DNA from: Candidatus Magnetobacterium casense | GTDB taxonomy: Bacteria; Nitrospirota; Thermodesulfovibrionia; Thermodesulfovibrionales; Magnetobacteriaceae | NCBI RefSeq assembly: GCF_000714715.1 | Contig: NZ_JMFO01000017.1 | Span: 1-64,000 of the forward strand | DNA length: 64,000 nucleotides | Direction of reading: 5' to 3' | Shown here: positions 50,083-58,641 of the stretch, piece after piece | How the letters are laid out: every line of letters starts with the position of its first letter | Numbering within the stretch: position 1 is the first letter of the stretch | Translations under genes and position numbers: made by a program | Notes under the pieces: generated by a model | What the model was told of the DNA's origin: nothing | The model's input: only the letters and a program-made list of their open reading frames with translations | The model's database searches: none

Positions 50083-51672
50083 TCAACGTTTGCAGGCGAA
50101 GACTCTGAAGTTGAGGTCTTCGAAGATGGAGTTTTTTTGTTCCAGCCATTGCAGGAAGTTTATATCCAGACGCCTGGCTCTGAAGCCCTCCAGGAGGCGG
50201 TTGAAGTTTGCGATGTGCTCTTTGGTTCGCTTTTCGCAGTACTGAGAGGCTGTCCCCATGGTTATCAGAAATGTCCAGTCGCTGCTCTGACTCAGAAGCA
50301 GTTCCCTAAGCAACTGATTGAGCACCCTGACTGTGATCGGATGACTTTCGTGATAGTGTGCGTTGGCCAGGGTCTCCATGGTTGTAGCCATCGAAAAGAG
50401 ATGCTTGTAGACCCAGTCGTTTTTGTCGTTGAGCCAGACGTCGTAACCGCCCTTGTCACCCCAGGTGGACGGCCGTGGACTTACCACCTGGTTGTCATGG
50501 AATCTGCAAAGATACTCCAGCGGGGTGATGGCCTTGATAGCGTTGTCGTTGTGCGTTTGGCAGAAGACGTGGTACAGGAACTCCGGCCCCTCAAACCACC
50601 AATGCCCATACAGTTCGGCGTCATAGCAGGAGACGACTGCCGGGGGTCTGTCCATGCCACGGGATAGCGCCCGGATGTGGTCGTCCCGCTTGGAGCAGAA
50701 GTCCTTGGCGTGGAGAATGGCCTTGTTCAGTGCCGCTTCCGGGATGTAGGGGTGTTTGTCGTCGGCAAGACCTGTCACACGGTAGTACTTCAGCCCGGTA
50801 AAGACACGTATGCCGTCGGGGCTTATGTACGGCTTGATGTAGTCAAAGTCAAGGTCGTAGCCTATGTCCTTGTAGAAGTCGCGGTAGTCAAAGTCCCCCG
50901 GATAACCGGACTTGGAACTCCACACCTGCTGCGAGGACAACGGGTCACGGGCAAAGGCCGCAACCCCATGCGTGGTGTACACGGGGGCATATACGTTGTA
51001 CCTTGGAGACGGACTGCCCTCGGTCAACCCGTGGGTGTCAAGGAAGAAGTATTGTAGCGAATGTCTCCTGAGCACCTCATCCAGCCCCTCGTAGTAGGCG
51101 CACTCGGGCAGCCATATGCCACTTGGCGCCTTGCCAAAGTGTCGCGTGTGAGTCTGCACCGCAACACCTATCTGCACCTCAATGGCCTGCGGATTGACGC
51201 TCAACAGCGGTAAGAATCCGTGCGTCGCCCCACAGGTGATGACATCGAGCTTGCCCATATCCATAAAGCGCCCGTAGCCGCTAAGAAGATTACAGTTTAG
51301 AACGTTTACGTAAAAGGATTTGATTTCGTTAAATCTCTGATTATAAAAGAGCGCCAGTGGCAGAAAATCCCTGTCGTTATTCAGACGTTTGAGTTCCCTC
51401 TCTGATAGCTCTATGAGTTTGTCCAGGTGTTTCATGTAGCGTTGTCCGAGGTATTCATCGGCCAGCATTTCGGCAAGCGTGGGGGTCACGGACGTAGTCA
51501 GCCGGAAGCCAACACCTTCGTCAACCATCCTCTGCATGATCATCAACAGGGGGATGTAGGTTTCGGTTATGGCCTCAAACAGCCAGTGCTCCTCCAGGAA
51601 GTAGTCGTACTCCGGGTGCTTTACAAACGGAAGGTGGCTGTGCAGCACCGGTAACCAGTAGCCCTGTGTCAT
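50083..51672 (-). CDS. GH57 1,4-alpha-glucan branching enzyme
   Basis: Makes alpha-1,6 branches in glycogen-like glucans. A 529-residue GH57 (DUF1957) protein: LHSHLPFVKHPEYDYFLEE at the N-terminus, the nucleophile Glu in GIWLPECAYYEG (near residue 190), the acid/base Asp in CYDAELYGHWWFEGPEFL (near 352), and the helical C-terminal part with LLSQSSDWTFLITMGTASQY. All catalytic elements are present. It forms a minus-strand run with the genes upstream; DUF4912 and GH57 genes are often neighbours as far as I recall. Confidence 0.92.
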   Translation of the reverse strand: MTQGYWLPVLHSHLPFVKHPEYDYFLEEHWLFEAITETYIPLLMIMQRMVDEGVGFRLTTSVTPTLAEMLADEYLGQRYMKHLDKLIELSERELKRLNNDRDFLPLALFYNQRFNEIKSFYVNVLNCNLLSGYGRFMDMGKLDVITCGATHGFLPLLSVNPQAIEVQIGVAVQTHTRHFGKAPSGIWLPECAYYEGLDEVLRRHSLQYFFLDTHGLTEGSPSPRYNVYAPVYTTHGVAAFARDPLSSQQVWSSKSGYPGDFDYRDFYKDIGYDLDFDYIKPYISPDGIRVFTGLKYYRVTGLADDKHPYIPEAALNKAILHAKDFCSKRDDHIRALSRGMDRPPAVVSCYDAELYGHWWFEGPEFLYHVFCQTHNDNAIKAITPLEYLCRFHDNQVVSPRPSTWGDKGGYDVWLNDKNDWVYKHLFSMATTMETLANAHYHESHPITVRVLNQLLRELLLSQSSDWTFLITMGTASQYCEKRTKEHIANFNRLLEGFRARRLDINFLQWLEQKNSIFEDLNFRVFACKR

Positions 51673-51684
51673 AGCAAAGGCACT

Positions 51685-51915
51685 CTAAGCACCAGCCGTA
51701 ACCGGCGGTTCAGACTTCTTGTAGCGTCTGTAGTAATCATCACGTGTCAGGACAGTCCCATCAGGCATCTCAAAATACATCTTCCGATCATCGCAGTAGA
51801 CAATAGGCAGCCCTTTTTTTCTCAGTGCTTCCTGAGCCTTTTTAACCGCAACCTGCCCTATCCTCTCATGCTCTGTCAACTGATTATCCAATTCTTTCCA
51901 TGTCTTCTCATCCAT
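51685..51915 (-). CDS. Small partner protein of the Zeta-like kinase
   Basis: A 76-residue acidic-to-neutral protein (NQLTEHERIGQVAVKKAQEA, then CDDRKMYFEMPDGTVLTRDD). It begins 3 bases after the kinase stop with GGAGGG in front, so it is co-translated. Size, position and helix-plus-strand pattern fit an antitoxin-like or chaperone partner; such small proteins often accompany AAA_33/Zeta-like kinases. No named family recognised. Confidence 0.55.
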   Translation of the reverse strand: MDEKTWKELDNQLTEHERIGQVAVKKAQEALRKKGLPIVYCDDRKMYFEMPDGTVLTRDDYYRRYKKSEPPVTAGA

Positions 51916-51917
51916 GA

Positions 51918-52514
51918 CTATATGCCCTCCTTAAATAGTGCAAAGAACTGTTCGTTTTTTACGTCATAATCGTCTTGTTGGCCTTTTGCTACTTTTATAA
52001 AACTTTTCCCGCCGTTATATATAAGTTCCCAACTAAAGGCTAATTGCCTGTATACATGCCAAAAGTTTTGCATGCTCCTGTGAAACCTCCGTACCACATC
52101 ATCATCGGGGACGTGATGCCCGCCATTCTGCACCCTGCGTTGAATCCTCTCGATAGATACGTCTGAGGTGTCTACGAAGATATAAATCACGCAGACCCTG
52201 TAACCAAGTGACTTTAATTTTTCGATCTTCAGGTAATTTTTACCGGCCAGTGTCATCTCTACTATAAAGGATACGCCTTCATTTACACACCTGTCGATTT
52301 GCGCAAAAAACATCCTTGCCGCTTTAATCCTCACACTATCGACGTTGTGTGGACTTAGCGCCTTGGCTATTTCATCTGCATTGAGGTATTGCAAACCACG
52401 CTCATTCATAAATTCCGTTGCGAAGGTTGTCTTACCACTGCCGTTGGGGCCGGCTATGATATAGACCTCTATGATCGCCTCTCCACGCTTGAACCGCTGA
52501 AGGTGTACTCCCAC
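51918..52514 (-). CDS. Zeta-toxin-like P-loop kinase
   Basis: A 198-residue P-loop ATPase: EVYIIAGPNGSGKTTFATEF, then YLNADEIAKALSP (the substrate-binding Asp of Zeta-type kinases), SFIVEMTLAGKNYLKI, and RIQRRVQNGGHHVPDDDVVR, the arginine-rich lid. These proteins phosphorylate UDP-sugars or other small targets; this chromosomal subtype is often annotated as a predicted ABC-type ATPase. The annotated GTG start overlaps DUF4912 by 46 bases; a GGAGAGG site instead precedes an ATA codon at about 52470, so the true start is uncertain. It sits between DUF4912 and GH57. Confidence 0.75.
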   Translation of the reverse strand: MGVHLQRFKRGEAIIEVYIIAGPNGSGKTTFATEFMNERGLQYLNADEIAKALSPHNVDSVRIKAARMFFAQIDRCVNEGVSFIVEMTLAGKNYLKIEKLKSLGYRVCVIYIFVDTSDVSIERIQRRVQNGGHHVPDDDVVRRFHRSMQNFWHVYRQLAFSWELIYNGGKSFIKVAKGQQDDYDVKNEQFFALFKEGI

Positions 52515-53071
52515 GGTTCTGCCACCTGGTTGTCCGAATCGGGAGGCTTTGCCCCTGACCTACCATATCTGTGTCGTAGCTCGTTTATAATTTCGTCAAT
52601 GCCTTCCAGTCTGTACGGCGGATAGTATATAGTGCGTGAGATGAGCATGTCGTAAAACACACCCCCTTTGACTGCACCTACGATGGCCACAGTGGGATTA
52701 AAGTTGCCCTGGTAACTAATGTATCTCTTGCCTGAGAGCGTGGGCAGGGCAAAGGTGGTGATGTGTCTTACCCGTCCCGAGGACAACTCAAAGGCCGCCA
52801 GGATGAGGTCGGCGCCGGAGAGGTCTGATAGTTGCCTCCGCAACTGTTCCCGCCACTGGCTTAGGAAGCCCTCCGTTATCTCCCAGTAGACAAAGACAGT
52901 ACCCTTGTTCACCGGAAGCACTACCACCTCATTGAGGTCGTATCCCCGTGGTATCTCAAACTCGTCCTGTATCGGATAGCGGCTGTCCTCGGAGGCAAAA
53001 ACCTCTATCGTATGTGAAAACACCACGTCGTCTGTCGTATTGTCTTTTTGACACATCTCCATATACTGCAT
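52469..53071 (-). CDS. DUF4912 protein
   Basis: A 200-residue protein of the DUF4912 family: IPRGYDLNEVVVLPVNKGTVFVYWEITEG, and GNFNPTVAIVGAVKGGVFYDML. The fold is predicted to bind carbohydrate (Rho/SH3-like annotation varies). Near a GH57 branching enzyme it may act in glucan metabolism. First gene of a four-gene minus-strand run. The ATG at 53071 or 53062 may be used. Confidence 0.75.
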   Translation of the reverse strand: MQYMEMCQKDNTTDDVVFSHTIEVFASEDSRYPIQDEFEIPRGYDLNEVVVLPVNKGTVFVYWEITEGFLSQWREQLRRQLSDLSGADLILAAFELSSGRVRHITTFALPTLSGKRYISYQGNFNPTVAIVGAVKGGVFYDMLISRTIYYPPYRLEGIDEIINELRHRYGRSGAKPPDSDNQVAEPWEYTFSGSSVERRS

Positions 53072-53214
53072 CAGTCATCGTAACAGATAGACCAAACCAA
53101 TGTCAAATTTGGAAACACATCACACATCTTGTAACGCTCACGCACGGGAGCCAATCTCACCGGCGTCAATCTCAGTTATGCAAACCAACAATAACGGCTA
53201 TTATGTATGGCGAT

Positions 53215-53230
53215 GTGAAGTAAACTTCAC
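53215..53230 (+). promoter_or_regulatory. Palindrome before the NACHT gene
   Basis: GTGAAGT-AA-ACTTCAC is a perfect 7-bp inverted repeat. A TATAAT (53258-53263) lies downstream, so this may be an operator upstream of the promoter for the NACHT-PIN pair. Confidence 0.5.
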
Positions 53231-53316
53231 TGGATTTTTTGCCCGATGCGGGGGTAGACTATAATTATAGCGTCTGTGACGGTGCTAAATTACGTAAGAA
53301 AAAGAGGAGTGGGTTT

Positions 53317-56124
53317 ATGGCTAACGGTGGTTCGGGGATTGAGGCAATAAGACCTGAGGCAATGTCGCTTAAGGTTAATTTTAAGGATTTTTTCAAGGCG
53401 TTATCCAACGGCATTGGTAACGTGTCAACGGGAAAATGGTGGGCTGCCGGCGCCAATGCTATTGATCTGATTACAGCGATTAAGCCTAAGGAGAGTTTAG
53501 AGAATAGCGTATTTTTGTTAATCGCAAAATCACTCTTAAATGCCTTGATTGAGCTGTTGGGGCAGCACGTTGATAAGGATGATGCCACGGCTCAACTTGA
53601 GTATGACAACTTTTTTCATGTCTTGGGTGATGCCCTTGCCGAAAATGAGGTTACTATAGACAGAAGGTTTATAGATCGCCCAAAGGAATTACCGGTATTA
53701 AAAGACATCATCAAAGTTATCAGACAGTGGCTCGGCAAAAGGGAAAACCTGACGAACGATCCTCAGTCAATCGTCAATCAGTTGCCGGATTTTTTTGTCA
53801 GGGCACTCGATCGGGAGTGGCGCAAAAATGAAGAGACATACCGGCCAATCCTCGGGGCACTGGAGGGGCCGTTCAGGAAGGCCCTTGAGCGCGACATGGC
53901 ATGGATCAGGTATGCTAAAAAGCTTCAGGAAAATGCAGAGGAACAGGTCTTCGGTGAGCCTTTTGGTCTGAAACAGTTGTATGTCCCGCTTAACGCATAT
54001 TACGTTGAGGGGGACTCCAGGGAAAACCAACGCCGCATTGTTGTTACCCTTGAAGATGAGATCACACAATGGTTGCAGGGTACAAAGAAGGAAGATGCCA
54101 TACGTGTCATCAGCGGCGGACCAGGCAGCGGAAAATCGACCTTCGCCAAGATATTTGCGGCCAGGGTGACTCAGAAAGGACAGGCAAAAGTCATTTACAT
54201 ACCCTTGCATATGCTCAACGCAACCAAAGACTTCGCAGAACAGATTGGCAAGTTTGTTAAAGCCGAAGGAATACTTACACAGAATCCACTTGATCTTGAT
54301 TCTCCTGAGCCTGACCTGTTGGTGATCCTTGATGGCCTGGACGAGTTGGCAGGTCAGGGTAAGATAGCGGCTGAAGCAGCCAAGGCATTTGTACGTGAGG
54401 TCGAATTAACCGTCAAAAAATACAATCTTGCTGAGTTCCGTCTCCGGGTGCTTACAAGTGGGCGTGAACTCGTCGTGCAGGAGAACGAGACGGAGTTCAG
54501 ACGGGAACGTCAAATTATTACGCTTCTGCCATATTTTCTGTCTGATGAGGACAAGGAAAAATACAACGACTCAGGAGATATTTTGCAACACGACCTGCGC
54601 CATGACTGGTGGAAAAACTACGGTCATTTAAAAGATAAGCCATATGCAGCCATGCCGGATGAGCTTAAACGCAAAGACCTCGATGAGATCACCGCTCAAC
54701 CACTGTTGAATTACCTGTTAGCCCTGAGTTACATACGTGGAAAGATAGACTTTTCACAGGAAGTCAATCTCAATAAGATTTACAATGACCTGATGGACGC
54801 AGTGCATGGGCGCGAATGTGAAAATCGTAATTTTTGTATGGAACTCAAAGATTTTAAGCGTGTGCTTGAAGAGGTTGGACTTGCGGCGTGGCAGAGTGGT
54901 GAAGGACGCATTACAACAGTGCGGGAGATAGAGGCTCTCTGCAAGGAAAGCGGTCTTGATAAACAGCTTAAGGATTTTATGGAGGCGGCAGAGGCTGGTG
55001 TGACACGACTGCTTGCCGCGTTTTTTTTTCGCAAGTCTGGACATGATGAAGTTGGAGACAAGACGTTTGTCTTTACGCACAAGAGTTTTGGTGAGTATTT
55101 GGCGGCTTGCCGCATAGTTCTGGCTATAAAAATAATTGTCATTCAAATGCAGAGACGAAACGAAAACAGTTGGGATGGTTGGAGTGAACGTGATGCACTT
55201 GTGCATTGGGCCAAAATCTGTGGTCCTAATGCCATCTCACGATACATACATCCATTCCTCCTCAATGAGGTACGGTTACACTCACGTGCAGAAGTCGAGA
55301 GTTGGCAGGGGTGTTTCACCAAATTGTTCAACTATGCGTTGAAGAATGGTATGCCAATGGAATCAGCCAGTACCGAAAGCAGAAAAGTTGACACATTCCC
55401 CAAAATGCTCTCTCACTCGAGGAATGCAGAAGAGGCGTTGCTTGTTGCCTTAAATGCCTGTGCCCGCGTGACCGAAAAAATTAGCGATATTGAACATCCC
55501 ACACCTGAAACATTTGGAACATGGTTTAAGCGAATTCAAGGGCAGCGGATTTGGTTTGAAAACGTGTTGGCAGCAAGATGTCTATCTTTTTTGAACCTGA
55601 AAGACGCTAATTTATGTATAACCCATTTTAGCTATGCCAATCTCAGTGGAGCCGATCTCAGTGGAGCCAACCTACTTGGAGCCAACCTCATTATGGCCGA
55701 CCTCAGTGGAGCCAACCTACTTAGAACCAACCTCCGTGAAGCCAGTTTACTTAGAACCAACCTCTGTAAAGCCAACCTCTTTAAAGCCGACCTCCGTAAA
55801 GCCGGCTTATTTGGAGCCAACCTCAGTGGAGCCAACCTACTTGGAGCCAACCTCAGTGAAGCCAACCTCCGTAGAGCCGACCTCCGTGGAGTCAACCTCA
55901 CGGATGCCAAACGAAGCGGAGCTGACTTCACAGATGCCAAGTTCGACGAAACCAGTGTCGCAGATACCGACCTCAGCGTAACTTATCTCACAGATGTCAA
56001 ATTTGAAATTCCACCGCTTGATCAGGAATCCTTGGAAAGAGTAAAGAGGTTACTTTCAGTTGACAAGTTAAGTATAGATACAACCGGATGGAAATTCAGC
56101 AGAAAAGAGATATATGGTGGATGA
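53317..56124 (+). CDS. NACHT-family STAND NTPase with pentapeptide repeats
   Basis: A 935-residue protein. The ATG at 53317 is set by GAGGAG; the longer frame from 53239 has no site. The NACHT domain has Walker A VISGGPGSGKST (about 268) and Walker B LLVILDGLDELAG (about 334), a helical region with FTHKSFGEYLAA, and about 20 C-terminal pentapeptide repeats (LSGANLLGANL pattern, 768-895) forming a right-handed beta-helix. NACHT proteins act as sensors in anti-phage defence and signalling; the repeats would sense or dock. The N-terminal 230 residues are helical with no domain I recognise. Its stop overlaps the PIN nuclease gene. Confidence 0.88.
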   Translation: MANGGSGIEAIRPEAMSLKVNFKDFFKALSNGIGNVSTGKWWAAGANAIDLITAIKPKESLENSVFLLIAKSLLNALIELLGQHVDKDDATAQLEYDNFFHVLGDALAENEVTIDRRFIDRPKELPVLKDIIKVIRQWLGKRENLTNDPQSIVNQLPDFFVRALDREWRKNEETYRPILGALEGPFRKALERDMAWIRYAKKLQENAEEQVFGEPFGLKQLYVPLNAYYVEGDSRENQRRIVVTLEDEITQWLQGTKKEDAIRVISGGPGSGKSTFAKIFAARVTQKGQAKVIYIPLHMLNATKDFAEQIGKFVKAEGILTQNPLDLDSPEPDLLVILDGLDELAGQGKIAAEAAKAFVREVELTVKKYNLAEFRLRVLTSGRELVVQENETEFRRERQIITLLPYFLSDEDKEKYNDSGDILQHDLRHDWWKNYGHLKDKPYAAMPDELKRKDLDEITAQPLLNYLLALSYIRGKIDFSQEVNLNKIYNDLMDAVHGRECENRNFCMELKDFKRVLEEVGLAAWQSGEGRITTVREIEALCKESGLDKQLKDFMEAAEAGVTRLLAAFFFRKSGHDEVGDKTFVFTHKSFGEYLAACRIVLAIKIIVIQMQRRNENSWDGWSERDALVHWAKICGPNAISRYIHPFLLNEVRLHSRAEVESWQGCFTKLFNYALKNGMPMESASTESRKVDTFPKMLSHSRNAEEALLVALNACARVTEKISDIEHPTPETFGTWFKRIQGQRIWFENVLAARCLSFLNLKDANLCITHFSYANLSGADLSGANLLGANLIMADLSGANLLRTNLREASLLRTNLCKANLFKADLRKAGLFGANLSGANLLGANLSEANLRRADLRGVNLTDAKRSGADFTDAKFDETSVADTDLSVTYLTDVKFEIPPLDQESLERVKRLLSVDKLSIDTTGWKFSRKEIYGG

Positions 56125-56125
56125 C

Positions 56126-56527
56126 ATGATATTTGTAGATACTAACATATTGGTCTATGCGTTTTCTTTGGATGATAAAATCAAACAAGATATTGCTTTA
56201 ACCATTCTTAACTGTACTAACATTTCAATAAGCACGCAGGTTATTAATGAGTTCATAGACGTTATGAGAAGAAGGAAATCTTGTTTAGATTGGGATGAAC
56301 TTAGGCGTGTTCTTGATGATGTGCAAGGATTATGTAAGGTTGAAACTGTAGACATGGAGACCATCATTGATGCTACCAGCATATCGGAGCGGTTTAATTT
56401 TTCTTATTGGGACAGCTTGATACTGTCTTCAGCATTACGGCTAGATTGCCAATACCTCTATACGGAGGACTTGACTCACGGAATGTTGATTTATAACCAG
56501 TTGACTATCGTTAATCCATTCAAATGA
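56126..56527 (+). CDS. PIN-domain ribonuclease
   Basis: A 133-residue VapC-like protein: first acidic residue in FVDTNILVYAF, QVINEF (Glu), and the distal Asp pair in YWDSLILSSALRLDCQYLYTEDL. These four acids coordinate metal for RNA cleavage. The frame can also start at 56114, inside the NACHT gene. There is no VapB-type antitoxin; coupling to a NACHT gene suggests it is the effector of that sensor rather than a stand-alone toxin. Confidence 0.85.
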   Translation: MIFVDTNILVYAFSLDDKIKQDIALTILNCTNISISTQVINEFIDVMRRRKSCLDWDELRRVLDDVQGLCKVETVDMETIIDATSISERFNFSYWDSLILSSALRLDCQYLYTEDLTHGMLIYNQLTIVNPFK

Positions 56528-56553
56528 TAAATACATGGCCATAAACAGTTATA

Positions 56554-56648
56554 TGGGGTCAAGGGGACTTCTTCGTGGCCGGGGCACCTCGCCCCTCCCC
56601 TTGCAGGGGGTTCTGAAGGGGGGCGGAGCCGCTCCCCTTCTTTCCTTC
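56554..56648 (+). repeat. GC-rich spacer repeat, copy G
   Basis: GGGGTCAAGGGG, a longer middle with GGCCGGGGCACCTCGCC, GGGGGTTCTGAAGGGG and GGCGGAGCCGCTCC, ending next to the mlaF stop. It lies between convergent genes. Confidence 0.85.
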
Positions 56649-57377
56649 TTAGTAGCTGCCTGCATGGACGAACTCCCTTACCGGGGGCAACTGCGAGTTG
56701 ATGATTTCCGACGGGCTGCCATCCTGTACGATCACGCCCTCGTGGAGCATCGCAACGCGGTCGGCTACGGAAAAGATGTCCGGTATCTCGTGACTTATGA
56801 TTATACCCGTAAAACCGATGTTTGTGTGACACTGCTTTATAAGTCGGTGGATCGAGTCCTTCAGAACGGGATCAAGGCCCGTTGTTGGCTCGTCGAAAAA
56901 GACGACCTGCGGCTTCGTAACAAGCGCACGGGCAAGGGCGGCACGCTTTTTCATTCCACCGCTTAACTCGGCGGGATACTTGTTGTCCACGTCCCTGAGA
57001 CCAACCTCGCCAAGGGCGGCCGTAACACGTTCCCTGATCTCGGCCTCGTGCAGCTTGTAACGCTCGCGCAACGGAAACGCTATGTTATTATACACCGTCA
57101 TGGAATCAAACAACGCCCCGCTCTGGAACAATACCCCAAAACGCTCACGCACCTTGTTCAACTGCCGGAGATCGACACTGGTTATATCAACTCCGTCAAA
57201 GGAGATGCTGCCGCTGTCGGGTTTCTGTAACCCGATGATGTTCTTGAGCAGGACGCTCTTGCCCCCGCCACTCTTGCCAATGATGGCAATCAGTTCACCG
57301 TCGCCAATGCCGAGGTCTACCCCTCTGAGCACATGCTGACCGTCAAATGTCTTATGAACATTACGGATTGTAATCAT
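56649..57377 (-). CDS. mlaF: Lipid-transport ABC ATPase MlaF
   Basis: ATPase of the MlaFEDB phospholipid transporter that maintains outer-membrane asymmetry. Walker A GKSGGGKSV, then the MlaF-typical FGVLFQSGALFDSMTVYNNIAFPLRE, signature ELSGGMKKRAALARAL and Walker B VVFFDEPTTGLDP. Length 242 is standard. It follows mlaE but a 115-base repeat copy intervenes, which may weaken coupling. The mlaD gene is not in the window. Confidence 0.92.
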   Translation of the reverse strand: MITIRNVHKTFDGQHVLRGVDLGIGDGELIAIIGKSGGGKSVLLKNIIGLQKPDSGSISFDGVDITSVDLRQLNKVRERFGVLFQSGALFDSMTVYNNIAFPLRERYKLHEAEIRERVTAALGEVGLRDVDNKYPAELSGGMKKRAALARALVTKPQVVFFDEPTTGLDPVLKDSIHRLIKQCHTNIGFTGIIISHEIPDIFSVADRVAMLHEGVIVQDGSPSEIINSQLPPVREFVHAGSY

Positions 57378-57409
57378 AAAGTTAAGCGCCTGCCAATAAA
57401 CACGTCAAG

Positions 57410-57525
57410 AGAAAGAAAGGGGCGGTTTGTGGCAGGGGTGCCCCACCCCCTCCGCCCCCCTTCAGAACCCCCCGCAAGGGGAGGGGCGAGGCGCCCCGGC
57501 CGGAAAGAAGTCCCCTTGACCCCAT
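57410..57525 (-). repeat. GC-rich spacer repeat, copy H, between mlaE and mlaF
   Basis: Long copy with the GGTTTGTGGCAGGGGTG insert shared with copy A and the CGGCCGGAAAGAAG insert shared with copy B. It separates two genes of one operon, so its terminator-like hairpin could reduce mlaF expression relative to mlaE. Confidence 0.85.
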
Positions 57526-57579
57526 TATTCTTAATTCAATGTCTCTGATCAATTTCATGAATGTATTTATGGCCATTAT

Positions 57580-58368
57580 TTATATAAAAAACGACCCCAG
57601 TATATAGTCCCACACGAGCACCAGCACGGAAGACTGCACAACCGCATCCGTCGTGGCCCTGCTGACCGCCCTGGCCCCGTGACCGGAATTGCCATAGCCC
57701 ACGTAAAACCCCTTGTAACAACACACCCACGTCACTATAACCGCAAAGGCAAGCGACTTATAAAACCCTATCATGATGTCATCCATCCCCACGTGACTTC
57801 TCATGCCATCAAAATACTCCCCCGAACCAATCCCCAGGAGTTCAACACCCACCAGATAACCACCAAAGATACCAACGACATCAAATATGGCCGTCAAAAG
57901 CGGAAAGGCTATCAACGCCGCTATAAAGTTCGGCACCACGACGTACTTATACGGATTCAGGGCCATCACGTACAGGCAATCGATCTGCTCCGATATGCGC
58001 ATGATGCCAAGCTCCGCCGTCAACGCAGATCCCGCACGTCCGGTCACCATCAGGGCGGCAAACACCGGCCCCAACTCACGCACCAGACTCAGCGCAATCC
58101 CAGGACCAAGCAAAGACACCGCCCCAAACTTACTCAACGTGTGAAACAACTGAAGCGCCAACACCATCCCCGCAAATGCCCCCGTCATAAAAATAACAGT
58201 CAACGACTTATACCCCAAAAACCATACCTGCTGAATCACCAGCCTCCATCTGTATGGCGGCACCACACTGTAGTATGCGGCATCGGCCAAAAACACCCCC
58301 CTCCGCCCGATGTCACGCACCAAGGCCAAAAACGCACGCCCTATTGCCCTGAATATTCCGCTTACCAT
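57580..58368 (-). CDS. mlaE: Lipid-transport ABC permease MlaE
   Basis: A 262-residue permease with about six hydrophobic segments. MlaE landmarks: SLTVIFMTGAFAGMVLALQ, LVRELGPVFAALMVTGRAGSA and AELGIMRISEQIDCLYVMAL, then a final helix pair. Works with MlaF. The start overlaps none of its neighbours; the ferredoxin gene lies 36 bases upstream. Confidence 0.93.
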   Translation of the reverse strand: MVSGIFRAIGRAFLALVRDIGRRGVFLADAAYYSVVPPYRWRLVIQQVWFLGYKSLTVIFMTGAFAGMVLALQLFHTLSKFGAVSLLGPGIALSLVRELGPVFAALMVTGRAGSALTAELGIMRISEQIDCLYVMALNPYKYVVVPNFIAALIAFPLLTAIFDVVGIFGGYLVGVELLGIGSGEYFDGMRSHVGMDDIMIGFYKSLAFAVIVTWVCCYKGFYVGYGNSGHGARAVSRATTDAVVQSSVLVLVWDYILGSFFI

Positions 58369-58404
58369 CAGTCCTCCATTACCATCAGCCCTCCTTTGCC
58401 ATCA

Positions 58405-58620
58405 TCACCCCTCTTGCCGCCAGACCTCTATGGCCAACTCCGGACACATCTGCGCACACAGCGTACACCCCGTGCATCTGTCCATGTCCGTTACAACGGC
58501 AGGAAAATAACCCATCGAATTAAACCGCTCACTCAACGCAATGATCCCCTGGGGACATGCAACTATGCAAAACTCACACCCCTTACACAACTCAGGGCTG
58601 ATCTCAACCCTTCCCCTCAT
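58405..58620 (-). CDS. 2[4Fe-4S] ferredoxin
   Basis: A 71-residue ferredoxin with two C-x2-C-x2-C-x3-C-P motifs: CKGCEFCIVACP (12-23) and CTGCTLCAQMCP. This form resembles the small subunit (KorD-like) of 2-oxoacid:ferredoxin oxidoreductases, whose other subunits normally lie next to it; they do not here, where recN and mlaE flank it. It could be a free electron carrier or a detached subunit. Confidence 0.9.
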   Translation of the reverse strand: MRGRVEISPELCKGCEFCIVACPQGIIALSERFNSMGYFPAVVTDMDRCTGCTLCAQMCPELAIEVWRQEG

Positions 58621-58641
58621 GGCTCAATACGCATTGCCATA

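Noticed and set aside
49934-50149. N-terminal extension of the gspM-like protein
   Set aside because: The extension reads through the GC-rich repeat and lacks sense as protein; the ATG at 49933 begins the membrane helix.
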